NCBI RefSeq assembly: GCF_021134715.1 | Contig: NC_060023.1 | Coordinates: forward strand, 620,001-684,000 | Direction: 5' to 3' | Length of the DNA: 64,000 bases | Source of the DNA: Daphnia pulex | Taxonomy: Eukaryota; Arthropoda; Branchiopoda; Diplostraca; Daphniidae | Part shown: piece by piece, positions 47,791-60,632 of the stretch | Position numbering within the stretch: the stretch's first letter is position 1 | How the letters are laid out: each line of letters starts with the position of its first letter | Made by a program: the position numbers and the translations under genes | Notes under the pieces: model-generated | What the model saw: the letters and a program-made list of their open reading frames with translations, nothing else | Told to the model about the DNA's origin: nothing | The model's database searches: none

Positions 47791-49772
47791 CACTTAGCGT
47801 CAACTGCCGTTCTTCATTTACAGAACGCCTAATTTCCGAAGCTATATGATTAGAAAAAGATGTTTGAAAAATTTTTAAATCCTCGTTTTTGTACCCCGCG
47901 ACTTTTGTTGAAAGTTTAAGTGTGATCTACCAATTTTCTGCTTTGAGGCTCGAGCTATTCGCTCACAGCGAATGCTATAAAGAATTGTTTCATTCCTGAT
48001 TTAGATATCGTCAATTGACGTTTACGGGTAGTTTCAGTTAACGTAACTAAACTTGATTTTTTAATGGTACCATCCTGCCATGAAATACTCATTTGTTCTG
48101 TCCTCATATCAATCAAAGAAAGACTGAGTTTGTACCATTTGTTTAAACTTCAGTGAAAACTTGGTCCTGATTAGCAACTTATTGCATACTCAGTAATATT
48201 TTTTACATCACGACAGTAATTGATCAAATGACACCGTATATTGCACATTGCATTTGATCAACTACAGGACAAAATGTAAAAGAACGAGGTCCAGCCTACA
48301 GTCCATAGTTGGCCAAGAGAAAAGTTTTGTGTTACTCTCTCGACCAACTACGGAGAGTTGACTGACGATGGAACGTTGGATGGCCAGCCTTTTAAATGAA
48401 ATATGAAGGCCATTAACTTGAAAAAAGGGGGACAATCTCAAGGTTTGTTAATCTGTGGGAGAAAAGTATTCCAAGGTTAATGGTGAATTCAAGGTAAACG
48501 AAGGGAGGTATTGAAATCCAGTGGGACAGGTGATTTCAAGGAAAACGTCTGGAGATAATGAAATCCAGTGGGACACCAGCCCAGCAGTACTGTCGATGCT
48601 ATTTATAACTATGGATTTGTATGTGTAGCATTGAAGTTTAAACAAGACAGGTCTGAAGTGAATTTTTTTAATTCTTTTTCTTTGCATTCAAATGTATTTC
48701 CTTTTTCCGAAAAATATCTTATCGGTTCTTTAAATTGGCCACCTAAATCTTCCATGAGTTTAAACTTAAAAATTAGTTGTGTATTGTATTGTAAGTTGAA
48801 CTAAAATCAGAGAACTTGTAAAGGTTTCTTTAAATCAATTGAAGTCGCCGCTAATTGAAACCAGCTAATAAACTGTAGACAACTTGTCCGTCAGATGGCT
48901 CGGTTAAGTATTAACAGCTGATTCAGCCATGACATTCAGCTTCTCTCTCCGTCTCTTGTCTGTCTGAATGATTGTCTCTGATTCTAGAGAGTTTGCTAGT
49001 TTCTTTTTTGGAGCATCATGTCGTGAACTCATAACATGAAAATGGCTTGTATTTGTAGAGCATATTAATCCTTCCATACATCATACTGGTTGTTGTAATG
49101 GAAGTGAAATGACTTGATGAAAAAGTTATGTGTGGTTGGTGAGCGACTAAGCGGGAACTGTGTATTGTATGCTATTGTTTTGAAGACTATTTATCAGTTA
49201 AGTAAAATTTATCGGGCACAAGATTTTGTTAGAATTATCATTATGAACATGTTCAGAGTGCACAAGTTCCTAATTTAATTTTTTGAACATATTCTGAAAA
49301 ATAGTCCCTAAATTTAAAATAGTAACTAGCAGCACTTGTAAAGTTTTGATGTTAAGAAATAAAGTTCTAATTTTATTTTTCTTATTGTAGGTTTCATTTA
49401 TAGGTACTGGCTTAACAAGAAATGGAAGTTGCGAAAGGGAATGTTCAATAATGGGTGTAAACCACACATTTTTGCTACCAATTTGCAATGCAGTAAAGGT
49501 ATGTGTGTGATGTTTTCGTTACTTGTAAATTATAGGTAAAGAATTCATTTCAAGGCTTTCTTATCTCGATGCAACTTCCTGTCAACATTAGTTTAAGAAT
49601 TGAGATACATTTGAAAACATTTTAATTATTTACTGTTATGAGTAAGAACAGTAGTAGTAAAGGATAAATTTTATTAGCTTTCACATGACAAGAAACTAGG
49701 CTTAAAGTTAGAACAGCTTGGTGATAAATTAGTAATAAAATTATTTTATTCTGCTTCCACTATCCATTGCAG

Positions 49773-51272
49773 GCAGTCTAATCATGTTGTCCTCTAGATG
49801 CACCTTCGCCATTTCCCCGAAGAAAGACTTGTGTGTTTGTATCCATCATAGGTGTCTTGAAAATTCCGTCCGAGAGAGGAGTACAACTAACTATTTAAAC
49901 CGATACCGACTCAACCAAAGAAAGTAAACTTCAGGTAAAGTTGAATTTGAAACAAATGTATAATATTCATTTGTTTCTCTTTCCCTTAAATACTTAATGT
50001 TTTACGAGATATATTTTATGGATAATGAACATCGATAACGGAATTTTCAACCTCATTAAAATTCCTTCATGTTGTAGTAATTCGTTCGAATAAGTTCCCT
50101 TGTGTGACTTATTCTCAGGTTGGACCCACGGGAATGGAACAAGGTAGTCTACCGAGGATCAGCAAGAAAGGGGAGGAAATTCCACCGCCAGTGCCGTGCC
50201 AATCAGCATGAGGTTAGTCAGACTTTAGTGTTTTTTTTTTTATAAATTTAATATCTATTGGAACAATCTGGATTAGAGGGTTGAGGCTTGCTAACGAGCG
50301 TGAATGTATTTTTTTACCATTAGACAGAAAAACGTTTTAGAAAGTATGACATTCATTACCTTAAATTAATTTTTATTGATTAGGCAAAGTTTTTGAATTT
50401 TTTTCTCGTTTCGTAGAAGTACATCATCGCGGTTACATCGTTAAACGTTAACCTCTAATATAGGAGAAAATGGGGATTGTGGAGCAAATTTTAAAATCTA
50501 TATCTGCTCGTGATTGGCGTCGAATCATTTGCTTTCTGTTCATGACTGCGTGAACATGACAACGTAATTCTTTTTAGACTATAGGTGTTGCATGGCCGCT
50601 TCCGAGTTTTAATCAAGCCGAATCAAGCATTTATTGTAAACGAATGTACTTTATTTCTGTTATTCTCGTTCGCTAATCTTCATTTCGTTCGAAATTCTTT
50701 TGCGGGCTATTGAATGTTTTTATGGTAGTGCTAATTCCGGAAGAGAAAAGTGTCATATAGTCAGAGCAGGGCAAATATGTATTCCAGCGTATTGAAGCGT
50801 TAATTATTAATTGATGTATGTGTAGGGAAAAGCGAATTCTTGTCATTGTGTCGTTCAATATTGAATTTTCTTTTCCTTCTCTGGGTTGAAATTTGAGCTA
50901 GGTTTATTCATTTTATCTCCCTTTGGATTATGCCACAGAGATCACGCAAATGCAATTTCAAAATTTCTTGCGTTCCATTTTTTCCCCCTTACGTCATCTT
51001 CCTATCTAGACTCTAGATCTTCTTTATTAATTTTATTTGTTTTTGATATTTTTTGTAGTGGATTTTTGTAAAAAAAAAAAAAGGATTTTTTATTTTCTTT
51101 CTTTAAATTGATATTTGATATAGGTTTTAAGGTTGAGCTGATGAGCCGGAATCCTGTTCATCGTGTGATTAATGTTCCGGCCTTGTTTTCGCACTGCTGG
51201 ATGCCAACTGAAAACAAGTTACGTCGTGGACAGCACAGCTCCCGATCCACGGTGAATGGACCGGAAACCGGG
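49773..51272 (+). other. Candidate multi-exon transcript of unknown nature
   Basis: Three exon-like segments have good splice signals: 49773-49934 (CAG before, CTTCAG|GTAAAG after), 50119-50212 (CATGAG|GTTAGT) and 51132-51272 (TTTTAAG before, GGG|GTAAGC after). The second and third stay open together in one frame (LDPREWNKVVYRG... into VELMSRNPVHRV...). The first exon has stops in all frames near its end, and no start codon leads into the second. A possible last exon in phase lies at 54395-54427. It could be a lncRNA, a UTR, or chance. I do not recognise the protein. Confidence 0.25.
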
Positions 51273-51746
51273 GTAAGCTCACCATTTGACAAACGAATCC
51301 TTTTCCTCTTTCTGTTTGATTTGTGTATTTTGGGTTCATGTTTCGTCTTACAAATGAGTGGTGAACATTAATTTCTGATAGCCGAGATTTCTCAACCGCA
51401 GTCGTGATTTGTCAAAATCGGTTTTAATTCTGACATTTTTACTGGACTATAATTGACTTGTGTGCCAGGTTTATGTTAACGTTAAGGTTATTGACATTCA
51501 AGAAGTAATAAGTAATAACACTGCTAAATGAAATTATGATAGTAAAACAATTAGTCGGAAATTGTCTTCTCCGGCTTGAATCATAATTTAAATTCAACCA
51601 CTACTTTCGTGTATAATTAGGAGTATTATATCCTTTGAATAAGAGGCATTCTAAGCATAAGGCATTGTTAAGACATAGTTAGAGGTTGGTTAGTTCTAGG
51701 CTTTAATTAATTGTTACACCAAGCAACATTTTACTTATCACATGGC

Positions 51747-53795
51747 TTATAGTAGTTCTTCTTCCGTCGTTTTGGATGACACCTCAATCAAGTTATTTGG
51801 GCATTGATTCAACTTACTTCTTGTGCGACTGCCATGTTGCTCACGGATAGAAATGATTTTCTCGCAAAGAAAAGCCCAAAGGGAGAGACTCAGTCCAACA
51901 AGTAAAACTAAAAATGCGCCAGTCAAATTTTTCAGGGAAAGAGCAGATGTTTTCTTTTTCTTCTTTCCACTTTGGGGTTTTCCGTTGCACTGAGGAGGCA
52001 TTGGGCGGAACCAGGTGTCCCAGAAGTCGACCAGGCCAATTTGTTGAATTTCCAATACCCTTTTTTTTTTTTTCCAACATGTGAAATAAATTAGAAAATT
52101 CAAACAACATTTTGGAACTTACTGGCTTACCCTTGGCTTATTGTTTGGGTGTAGGGACTGTTCTTCGGTAGGACAAGCGAAGACATAGTGCCGATGAATC
52201 CTTCTTTTGCCAATTGCAAATTGCAGGTGCCAGTCTTTTTAAAATCATTTCTGATTACATCCTTTAGGTAAACATTTGCCTAGTCATTCATCAATTGAAA
52301 AGGATGAAATATTTTGAAGCCAAAAATAAGAGCAGCAGATGTCTTAATTGTCTTACGTCAATGTAAACGTTTCTTGATCCAGCTTGTATAGGACTGATAC
52401 ATTCGGGCAACGATACGCATCGAGAATTCGGGATGGAGTCGAGTTTTTTACGTAATGTCGCAAATAGTCCCGTTAAATTGTTATTCTATCTTGGTGTACA
52501 ATTTGAAATTCATTGTGTTAATGTTTTATGCAGTTTGAATTCGTTAACGTTTTCCACTTGCCATTAGTAGCGTGTTTATAAATCCCGTTTCTCTGATGAT
52601 TAAATTGATATCTTTATTTTCTAAAACGTCGTAGATGGAATTGATTAGCGGATGATTGATTGGCGTCACAACGTAAGTGAACAGAGTTGAGGTGTAGGAC
52701 TGGACGAAGAAGAAAGCGGCCAGGGTCCACACTCCAGCAACTAGTCGGTAAGGTAGTCGTTTCGATGGGCAGAGTCCACCTAATTAAAAACAAAATACCT
52801 GTAAAAGGTGTGACGCAAAGGAATTGTCGGGGGTTCTGAACCTTGTGAAAGCAAATTGCCAAAAACGTAGAGATATTGCTTTCCGATTTGCCATTTCTTG
52901 AAACGAAGTTGATCATCGTTTGCTAACTTTTCTGGCTGTGGTTTATTGCTGGTTTTAAAATCCATTTCGAATTCGGATCGATATTCCAAATAGCGCTGGA
53001 TTAAATTTAAAACTGCGATGACGCAAGCGATTGATACCCCCAGTCCCAGCCAAACCTGTCGATTGAATAATGATGTTTACGATTTTTATTTTCTTTTTTT
53101 ACAACAGGATAATTATCCCATTAAAATGTGCCAACCGGCCATTGAAACGGTTTGACGACGGCGTTGATGTTGGCCGTTTCATCAGGGACGGGAATGAGAA
53201 AAGCGAAGTGGTCGTAAATCCAAGGTAAGGTCATGTCAATGATCTTATTGTACTGGAATATCGGGATCGTATCGTGAACCAGTAGTTCAGATTGCTATGA
53301 TTAATCATTATTTTTTGTTAGACTGTCACCTCCTGTCATCTTAGCCTAGTTAGTATGAAAAAATTTGGAACTCAACTTGATCCCACAAATAACTGAAAAG
53401 TCCACGTTCTTTTTCCGTTGGCGTCTGTCTGTTTTCCGTCACTCTGACCATTTCGTAACTGGCCGGAGGATTAATTAAATGGTCAGTAAAACGAAAAAGA
53501 AATTTTAATTTTGTTGGTTACGTGAAGTTTAAACGTTTCGCCAAGATTTCCAGTAGCACTCCTCCTTTGAGCGGTCCAAATAGTCCTTTGGGGTTTCCAC
53601 TCCATCGTGTCTGCCACGAATTACGTAATTCCGGATTAATCAAACTTGATTTAAATGAATAAGAATGCACAAATAATTGTTTGTTACCCAGATGACGCGG
53701 AGGTGTTGGCCGCTGAGCGGATTGGGCGTCGGTGAGGAACCGTGAAAAGAAATGCAGAACCAAGTGAAGAATGTTAAGAAAGGTAAGAGCGACAT
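51747..53795 (-). CDS. Ionotropic receptor (divergent iGluR-type channel)
   Basis: Ligand-gated cation channel subunit of the arthropod ionotropic receptor (IR) family, usually used in chemosensation. Nine exons (53688-53795, 53522-53610, 53377-53458, 53136-53294, 52842-53055, 52562-52779, 52357-52485, 52131-52279, 51747-52059) give 486 residues. A signal peptide (MSLLPFLTFFTWFCISFHGS) is followed directly by the S1 ligand-binding lobe (GPLKGGVLLEILAKRLNFTY), with no long amino-terminal domain. M1 is VWLGLGVSIACVIAVLNLI (about 147-165), the pore stretch is YLYVFGNLLSQGG, M3 is FFFVQSYTSTLFTYVVTP (replacing SYTANLAAF of iGluRs), the S2 lobe has KEGFIGTMSSLVLPKNSPYT, and M4 is LTGAFLVLLVGLSLSLWAFL. 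The intron after exon 6 uses a GC donor (ATG|GCAAGT), and the last acceptor follows a run of A. The ligand is unknown. Confidence 0.88.
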
Positions 53796-54887
53796 TGCGA
53801 TTCAGTTGATCGCATTTGCTGACCGTCTAATGTCTTGGTGGCCAGCAACTATCCCTTAAATACCCGTGAGTATGTTTTAAAGTACGTCACTGCACCGAGT
53901 GGAAACAAACTATTTGTTTTGGAGACAAGCATACTACCGTCGTCATCAAGTCTATAATTCTTCGTGATTTAGGCTAGTATGTGATATTTTGTCGATTTAT
54001 GCATTTTGTCTTCAAAGAACATTCGGTATTGCTTTATTCACGCGTACATAATGCAACGGTTGTCAACTGTTCGAAGGTTGTAGGACCACATCACATGTTA
54101 GTTCAGATTTTAAAATTCATCTGCGATATTCGTATTTTCAGGCATAGTTTCGGTTTAGTTGTACGATACTTTGGATTTCTTTTATGTGACATTAAGGTGA
54201 GTGTATGTATCCGAAACTGATACGGATACGATTCGCAGTAGGAATTGTTGGTGTTTGAAATTATTCATTTGACATTGACAACCTCCTACCAACGGTATGT
54301 TTTGGTTAACTTATTTGAATTTGAGAATTGTATGACAATAATCCTGTTATTATTGCTGAAGATTTTAATTCTTTTTCTCTTCATTGTATTCCAGATTGAA
54401 CATTTGCTCACAGCAGATTCCACATAGCGAAAGAGTAAAAGAAAAGGAAAAAAGCCCGTCTTGGAACTTTTAAACAGAAATGGTATGTTCGTTTTTGTTG
54501 TTTTTTTTTGTTTTTCAATTTTTATTGGGTGGTTCAGGTTGTACAGGAGTTAACTATTACGGTCGTTGTTCTTAGTTGTTGTTTTTTTTTCTCGCTATGA
54601 TAGTTGAAAACCAAGGGTACAGAACATTGCAGCTGATGCTTTCTATTCACTGCAGCGCATATTTTATTTAATGGATTTTTCTTGGTGACTTGCGGCCATC
54701 GTATTGAATGCAGTGCACATTAATTATTCAAAATTCAAAGGCAGTTTGGAAGATGATTTGAATAGCTGACAGATTCCAAATTTTCTATGTGGGCTACCGA
54801 ATGAAGTTGTTAGTGTTGACATTTACATACCGATAACATTTCAACTGTAACGATTACCTGTCACAGCTTTATTGCATTCGCAGTCTA
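53796..54887. other. Non-coding stretch between the IR gene and the right arm
   Basis: It contains the upstream region of the IR gene and about 1 kb of AT-rich DNA. Apart from the speculative exon at 54395-54427, nothing is seen. Confidence 0.4.
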
Positions 54888-55282
54888 TTTCGTCTGAGGT
54901 TTCTGTTCTAACCTTAACAATTGTAAAATCTAAAGAATTCGAAGGAATCAAAGAAACATGAATCGTCGTTACCTTGTCAGTAGCTTTGCTGATGTTTTCT
55001 GCAGTTGGCTTTGCGTCTGACTATATTGTTGCCATGTTGTCTCTAGATCAACAGAATTTGGGAAATTCGGGAAGGAATCGATTTATTTATTTTTTTAATG
55101 CCGCAAATATTCCCAAGTTATTTTAAGTCTTTGTTTGGGGCAATAGTTAGATCACGTTGCCCTAGTCACGTCGCATTTGTAGCATCCGATATAATGCAAT
55201 CAACGATATCTCTATATTGAAATTACAATGGTAACAGTTGTTTCTTTCTAAGGTAGGATAGTGAGACGGTCTTGCCTTTCCG

Positions 55283-55585
55283 TTATTTCTGTACCAGCCA
55301 CTGATGTAAGATGGATTGGATCGGCCAAAGAGATTTGAGATATTGAAGTTCTTTTATGTGCGGTGCATCACCCCAGAAAAGTTGTTTCATTAAATTTAAA
55401 TTCTCAGTTTTTATTTCGTTGAGGAATCTCTGAAACCCGGTTGTTTGATACTTATTTTCACAGGTTGTAAAAATGTCCCAATCGAGGTATTTCTTTCTCC
55501 TTCGGTTCAAACCTGAATGTTGGTTCACAGATACGCCCGATACACCTAAAGTTCCCTTTTTTTTAACTTGCCGATTAATATTCAT
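55283..55585 (-). other. Small orphan ORF, right-arm copy
   Basis: A 100-codon ORF related to 5890-6177. The shared core reads FLNEIKTENLN then KQLFWGDA. Beyond it this copy continues HIKELQYLKSLWPIQSILHQ, while the left copy is in another frame. No known domain. Probably a decayed gene fragment carried by the arm. Confidence 0.25.
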
Positions 55586-56407
55586 TTTAGCGAGGAAACG
55601 AAATCGAATCTTTGAAATTTAAAATCGTTGATTTTTTAATTGAATTTAAAGACAGGGGAATTTAATTGAAATAACGCGGTGAAATAGTAAAGAAATATTT
55701 ATTCGGGAAAATAATACGCGGTGAAATATTAATCCTAACGATAATAAAATTTCATTTAAAAAGATGCCACTAGCATTGAAAAAATCGATTGAAATAGGAG
55801 GATCTTACTCGAATAATTCTCTTTGAAGGATGAGTGACCTACTTGGTGTACTTTCTAATAAAAGTGAAGTTGCAAGGTGATCCAATATAATTTAAATTAC
55901 TGCGCTGGTACCGATTCATTTGAATGGTGAGATAGTATTGCTATATTGCTATGGGCATCGATACAAAACAGTTGAACGACTTACGACAGTACTGACCGAC
56001 ATTTGAACACGTCCAGTTTGCGTTTGCGACAATGAAACCTGCGCAAGAAAATATTTCGCCTAACCTTGAATGTTAGGCACGCAAAATTGTACTTTATTAC
56101 AATAGTAATTTAAAAAACAGAAACGAATTTTTTATAAACGTTATTTTATTGTAGACTCATCATCATAGCCGATAACGTTAAAATATGTGAATTGCCACAG
56201 AGATTTATGTAACGTTTTTGCGTGAGAAAGTTATTGACGGCCAAATTCGGAAAACGATTAATAGTCTCCAATGCATTGATATTTCGTTTTTCGTACGATC
56301 TAATACTGTCCCATGTTCCTATCTAAATTTGCGGTTTTACCTTCACATTCTTTTTTACCTACAGCTCCACCCTCATATTGCCGTTGGTTGTCAACTCTCT
56401 TTTTTCG

Positions 56408-56444
56408 TATAAAACCGTGGATGATTCGGTTGGAAAGTATCAGT
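56408..56444 (+). promoter_or_regulatory. TATA box and initiator of the right cuticle gene
   Basis: TATAAAA at 56408-56414 and TCAGT at 56440-56444, with the same spacing as in the left arm. Transcription should start near 56442, 41 bases before the ATG. Confidence 0.75.
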
Positions 56445-56482
56445 TATCCAGCTGTTTCAAACAAGTCAACTACTGCTCCGAC

Positions 56483-57221
56483 ATGAAGGTAAAAATCGTA
56501 ACCACAATTTCACATTTCACAAACTGAATATTTCTAAATTGCTTAAATTTATTTTATTTTTTTAAAATTAAATTCCAGTTCTTTATCCTGATTGCCTTTA
56601 TTGCGTTCGCTGCTGCCGATTCCTACGAGGCTCCCAAGTACGAAGCCCCTAAATACGAGGCCCCTAAATACGAAGAAGTGACATACGTAAGTTTGAATTC
56701 AATTAAATAACTCAAATGACAAAAATTAATTTGCAAACATTGAATTCCATTTTCAGGCCCCTCAACCCTACAGCTTCGGATACGATGTCCAGGATAAAGA
56801 ATCTTACACTGACTTTGAGCACAACGAGAAATCTGACTACAACGTAGTCACTGGATCTTATCGTGTGGTTCTCCCCGACAGCCGCGTCCAGATCGTCACC
56901 TACAAGGCTGACGCCAACGGATACACCGCTGATGTGAAATACGAAGGGGAAGCCAAGTACCCCGAGTACGTTGAGCCTCAATCCAAAGCTGATGCTTCCT
57001 ACTCCGCTCCATCCTACAAGGCTCCCGAATACAAACAACCGGCCTACGTCGCCCCTGCTTACACCGCGCCATTCTACAAGGAGCCAGAGTACAAAACTCC
57101 AGCCTACCCCACTCCATCCTACAAAACTCCAGCCTACACCACTCCATCCTATCCCACTCCAGCCTATCCCACTCCAGCCTACAAAGCCCAAGCCTACAAC
57201 GCCCCTGCTGTCTACCCTTAA
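56483..57221 (+). CDS. RR-1 type cuticle protein, short-repeat paralogue
   Basis: Secreted chitin-binding cuticle protein, inverted paralogue of the gene at 3874-4881. The exons are 56483-56488 (ATG AAG), 56579-56686 and 56757-57221, giving 192 residues in phase 0 throughout. The signal peptide is MKFFILIAFIAFAAADS. Only three APKYE units follow, against about 24 in the paralogue. The Rebers-Riddiford domain runs from PQPYSFGYDVQDKESYTDFE to YKADANGYTADVKYEGEA. The C-terminal tail is longer than in the paralogue and built of YxTPxY units (PTPAYPTPAYKAQAYNAPAV). The two copies therefore expanded different low-complexity parts. A poly(A) signal follows at 57272. Confidence 0.93.
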
Positions 57222-57271
57222 TATTAATTCGCATTGTCAGTTGCTTTGTCTTAATTCTGAGATTATTATTT

Positions 57272-57277
57272 AATAAA
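57272..57277 (+). terminator. Poly(A) signal of the right cuticle gene
   Basis: AATAAA, 51 bases after the stop codon. Confidence 0.65.
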
Positions 57278-60156
57278 TTTTTCAAACGTGTACGCGTCAT
57301 TTAAAAAAGTTTATGCAATTTTCGATAGAAAAGATTAAGATTGTCTTTCAACGGAAAATCAGTTTTATACTACGATCAAGATTCACTTTTTATTTCTCAA
57401 CATTCTGCTTTGTTTGTAATAAAAAAATGATCTTATAAATCTACAATGTAGACGGAGAGGTTAGCTAGCCAAACTCGACCTCCTAGTGCTGAACATACAG
57501 TAGCTGTTTTAATAACCGGGAGTAGGTAATGTGAATGTCGAAAGCCGAAGTGGTCAATTTATTAGTTAATGACCCAAGTAATGAACTAACCACATTGTTG
57601 CGAGCGGGCGGATGAAAACAATTCTTTTAACATGTGCTTTAACAATTTTGATTTGGTAACTGTCGGAAAATATGTTGTAGCATATGAGTTGCCTGAATTT
57701 GCACTTAGCAAGCAGTACCTTTTCAAGTTGCTCGTGTTTTTAAAAGTAATCAAGTTTCAATTTTTGAACTCTTTCCCCCTAAAAAAAAGTGATTGGGTAA
57801 AATGGTCCGTTTGATAGAAGTAAGATGTCGCTAACATCGCATTGTTTTGTAGTCCTGTAGAAAGTTCTGGATGCTTTCTTCGTAGTTTTCCTTATGTTTT
57901 TGGAATAAATTCAACACCATATCAAATGTAAGTTATCTTTACTGCTTCTAGTGCCTGACTAGTTTATATTTATTCCCATATGACCATATCTGGTTTCTAC
58001 TTGAAATTCAGATTGAGTACTACCTGACAGGCTAACAACGTCTGGTTTTCGTCACCTGACTCAAACTGTTTCCTATCTGTCTGATCCTTCCTGCTATGGA
58101 ATTACTAATCAGATATTAGAAGGAGGTAAATAAAACATAGACTTTTCTGTTTTGATGCAACCACTACTTAATTTCCCCTTGAAACATGTAGGACTCATAT
58201 TACGCACCTGCTTCAGCGAAGTGCTGTCACACTGTGTTGTTTTTCCTGATTACTTGAAAGCAACATTGCATTCAAAGAGGTAAAAATGTGCCACTGTGTC
58301 CAGAACATTTAATACAACTAAATTATTTCAATCAGTATTTCAGAAATATGCTGAATTGCTTCACCCAAAACTCACTCTTCCATATTTATCAGCAGCTTAA
58401 TGGGAGCAGGAGCCCCTCTTGAATAACATCTCCCAGAATAAATCACCCCTCACCTTACCAGCCTGTTAAGGTAAGGTCTCTGGATTATACAATAGTAGTT
58501 TTAGCGTTGTGGAAAGCTTTGTGTGACCAACAACTTATTCATTTGGTTTGCCAATCGTTGTTGGCTTCTGGAATTTTCCACATCTTTTACTTGTGCTTTA
58601 GTTACCCTTATGTCCTTTTTTTTTGCCTCTGGTTTTCCAAACGCGAGTTACAGATAAACGCAAATCCCCTTACAAACTAAACAAGGGCAAAAGAAACATC
58701 GTCAACGAATCGATCCTTTTTATTCAGTTCAAATCTTCGATCTTATGCACAATTGCGCACAATTGTACCGTTGTTTTTCCCTTCAAGTAAGTTATGAACT
58801 AGAATGGCTTAGAAGTGTTATGTGAAAGTGCCCAAATTAAAATTTTTCATTTGGCTCTACCCATGATGAGATAAATACTGTGCCATTTACCTGTGACTGA
58901 GAAAGCGATGCTTTAGGCGAAAGTAATAACCGAAATTAAAGTTTCGACACAATTATTTGTTACTTATTATTGTTTTTTTTTGTTGTTTTAAATTCAAAGG
59001 ACTGACGTCGATTGTTACCACCAATTTTGAAGTTTGGGGCTTTAGCTGTTTGTGGTGTATTGGTTGCTTTTCGGTGAGGACGGGATGATCATGACTTGGT
59101 GAGTAGATGTAGATGAGGTGCAAGTCTCGAGCTCTTTTGGACCTTTGTTTGGTTTCTTATATCAATCGCCATTCAATTCTTATATCAAATGTCATTGAAT
59201 TTTACATGTGTTTAGGATTTGGAATCCTGGATGTGTTCCTCACTATAATCTCCGGTCAACATTTGGTCTTGCGGATGCATGTGTGCCATTTTTTCCCGCC
59301 AGAAGCCGTTCTTGTGGAGTGGACAGCCGGAAGTGGTTGATTTCCTGCAAAATCTTTAAGTAAGACGCAAAAATTTTAATTCGTTTAAGCTTGCTTTTGA
59401 TTTCGAATTCGTTTTTTTTCAGCATTATTTTTTACGTCCCTCGGATCTCGAGTCGGCCGCCGATTTCAATCTACAACGCAGTTTCTTTGATGGAATTGTG
59501 TGGTCCCTGCACGGGGACAGAAAAGTCATGGACGTTTTGCATCATCGATATCTTCGTGACGCACGCTCATCTAGCTTCACTGCTTCTCATGCTGCTACTC
59601 AACTCGTCTTAGCACTGACGAGTTAGACCACTCCTGTGATCGCTTCCGTCCGCTGTTACACACCTGCAGTCACTCACCACGGGATTACCAACACCACGAG
59701 GTACCCAACAATTGACTTATTTTCATAGGTTATCTGCTAATAGCCTAGTTGCGTTAAACTCTGTCTGTGTAAATAGTTTCCAAAATCAGGCCCTTCTTAC
59801 GCGCAAACAAAGTTTTACTGGACGTTTCTTTTTTCTAACGCTAGATGACTTTTTGAAAATGTGCAGCTGTCAAAACAGTCAGTTTCAGTTACTTTGCACA
59901 TCTCTTTAAACATTTATTGGCTGTTATTTTGTTGAAATATTTAGTGATAAGTAACAGTAACTATTCCCCCAACAAAGCTCACTTGTTAGATTTTCGATAT
60001 TTGATTTTTTATTTCTACTTCCGGTTTACTCATTTCAGTCTGTAGTTTAGTAAATATTCATCTGACGTACGAAAGAACCACATATTCGTGATCCTCGTAA
60101 AATTTGTGGTAAAGTTCATGTTTTGTTTTTTACGTATTCGTACTTCCGGTTTCGAA

Positions 60157-60186
60157 AATTTTCCTGAACTATAGTTCAGGAAAATT
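60157..60186. repeat. Perfect 30-bp palindrome, right-arm copy
   Basis: The same 15+15 palindrome as 1227-1256 (core CCTGAACTATAGTTCAGG), still perfect although the surrounding arms have diverged. Confidence 0.75.
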
Positions 60187-60632
60187 CTCGATTTTGGCCA
60201 AATTTTGGATTTCGTTTAAATCACACCTAATCGACCCCAAATTTCATGGAGATCACGAATATGTGGTTTATTTCGACGACAGCTCAATGGTTAAGGCGCT
60301 GTGGTTACTTCCGGTTTACTTCCGGATTTTTTTAAAAAGACTAGCAAGTGAGCTTTGTTCTGTTTACATTTCTCAATATTGCCAGCTATGTTTAAGCCTT
60401 AAATAATGCGAGCTGTTAAAGTTTTGAGCCAAAAACCTGATCACTGTTACCTATTTGTACGTTCAATTGTCATGTCGCGTAATAGTAACGGTTTTCTCTT
60501 TGTATTCAGGTAATGCAGAGATGTTGCCTAGATGAACATTGAACACCAAAAGATTGACGGCAGCCCTAAAATGTCAGCGTGGATCATCGTATTGTTGGTA
60601 TTGTTGGTATTGTTGCGTTTGTTTTGTGTTAG

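Larger units (their letters stand above)
44367..49772. other. Gene-poor, repeat-rich stretch
   Basis: No supported gene in 5.4 kb. The contents I can describe are a 29-bp tandem duplication (45587-45644), a pair of 40-bp direct repeats with piggyBac-like ends (45718-45900), a degenerate ~0.9-kb direct duplication (46140-47790) and a short tandem repeat (47420-47540). Open frames of 60-120 codons here are AT-driven and show no domains. Confidence 0.5.

Noticed and set aside
51841-52110. Second ORF over the last exon of the receptor gene
   Set aside because: Overlapping wrong frame. The frame with the M4 helix continues the receptor in phase.
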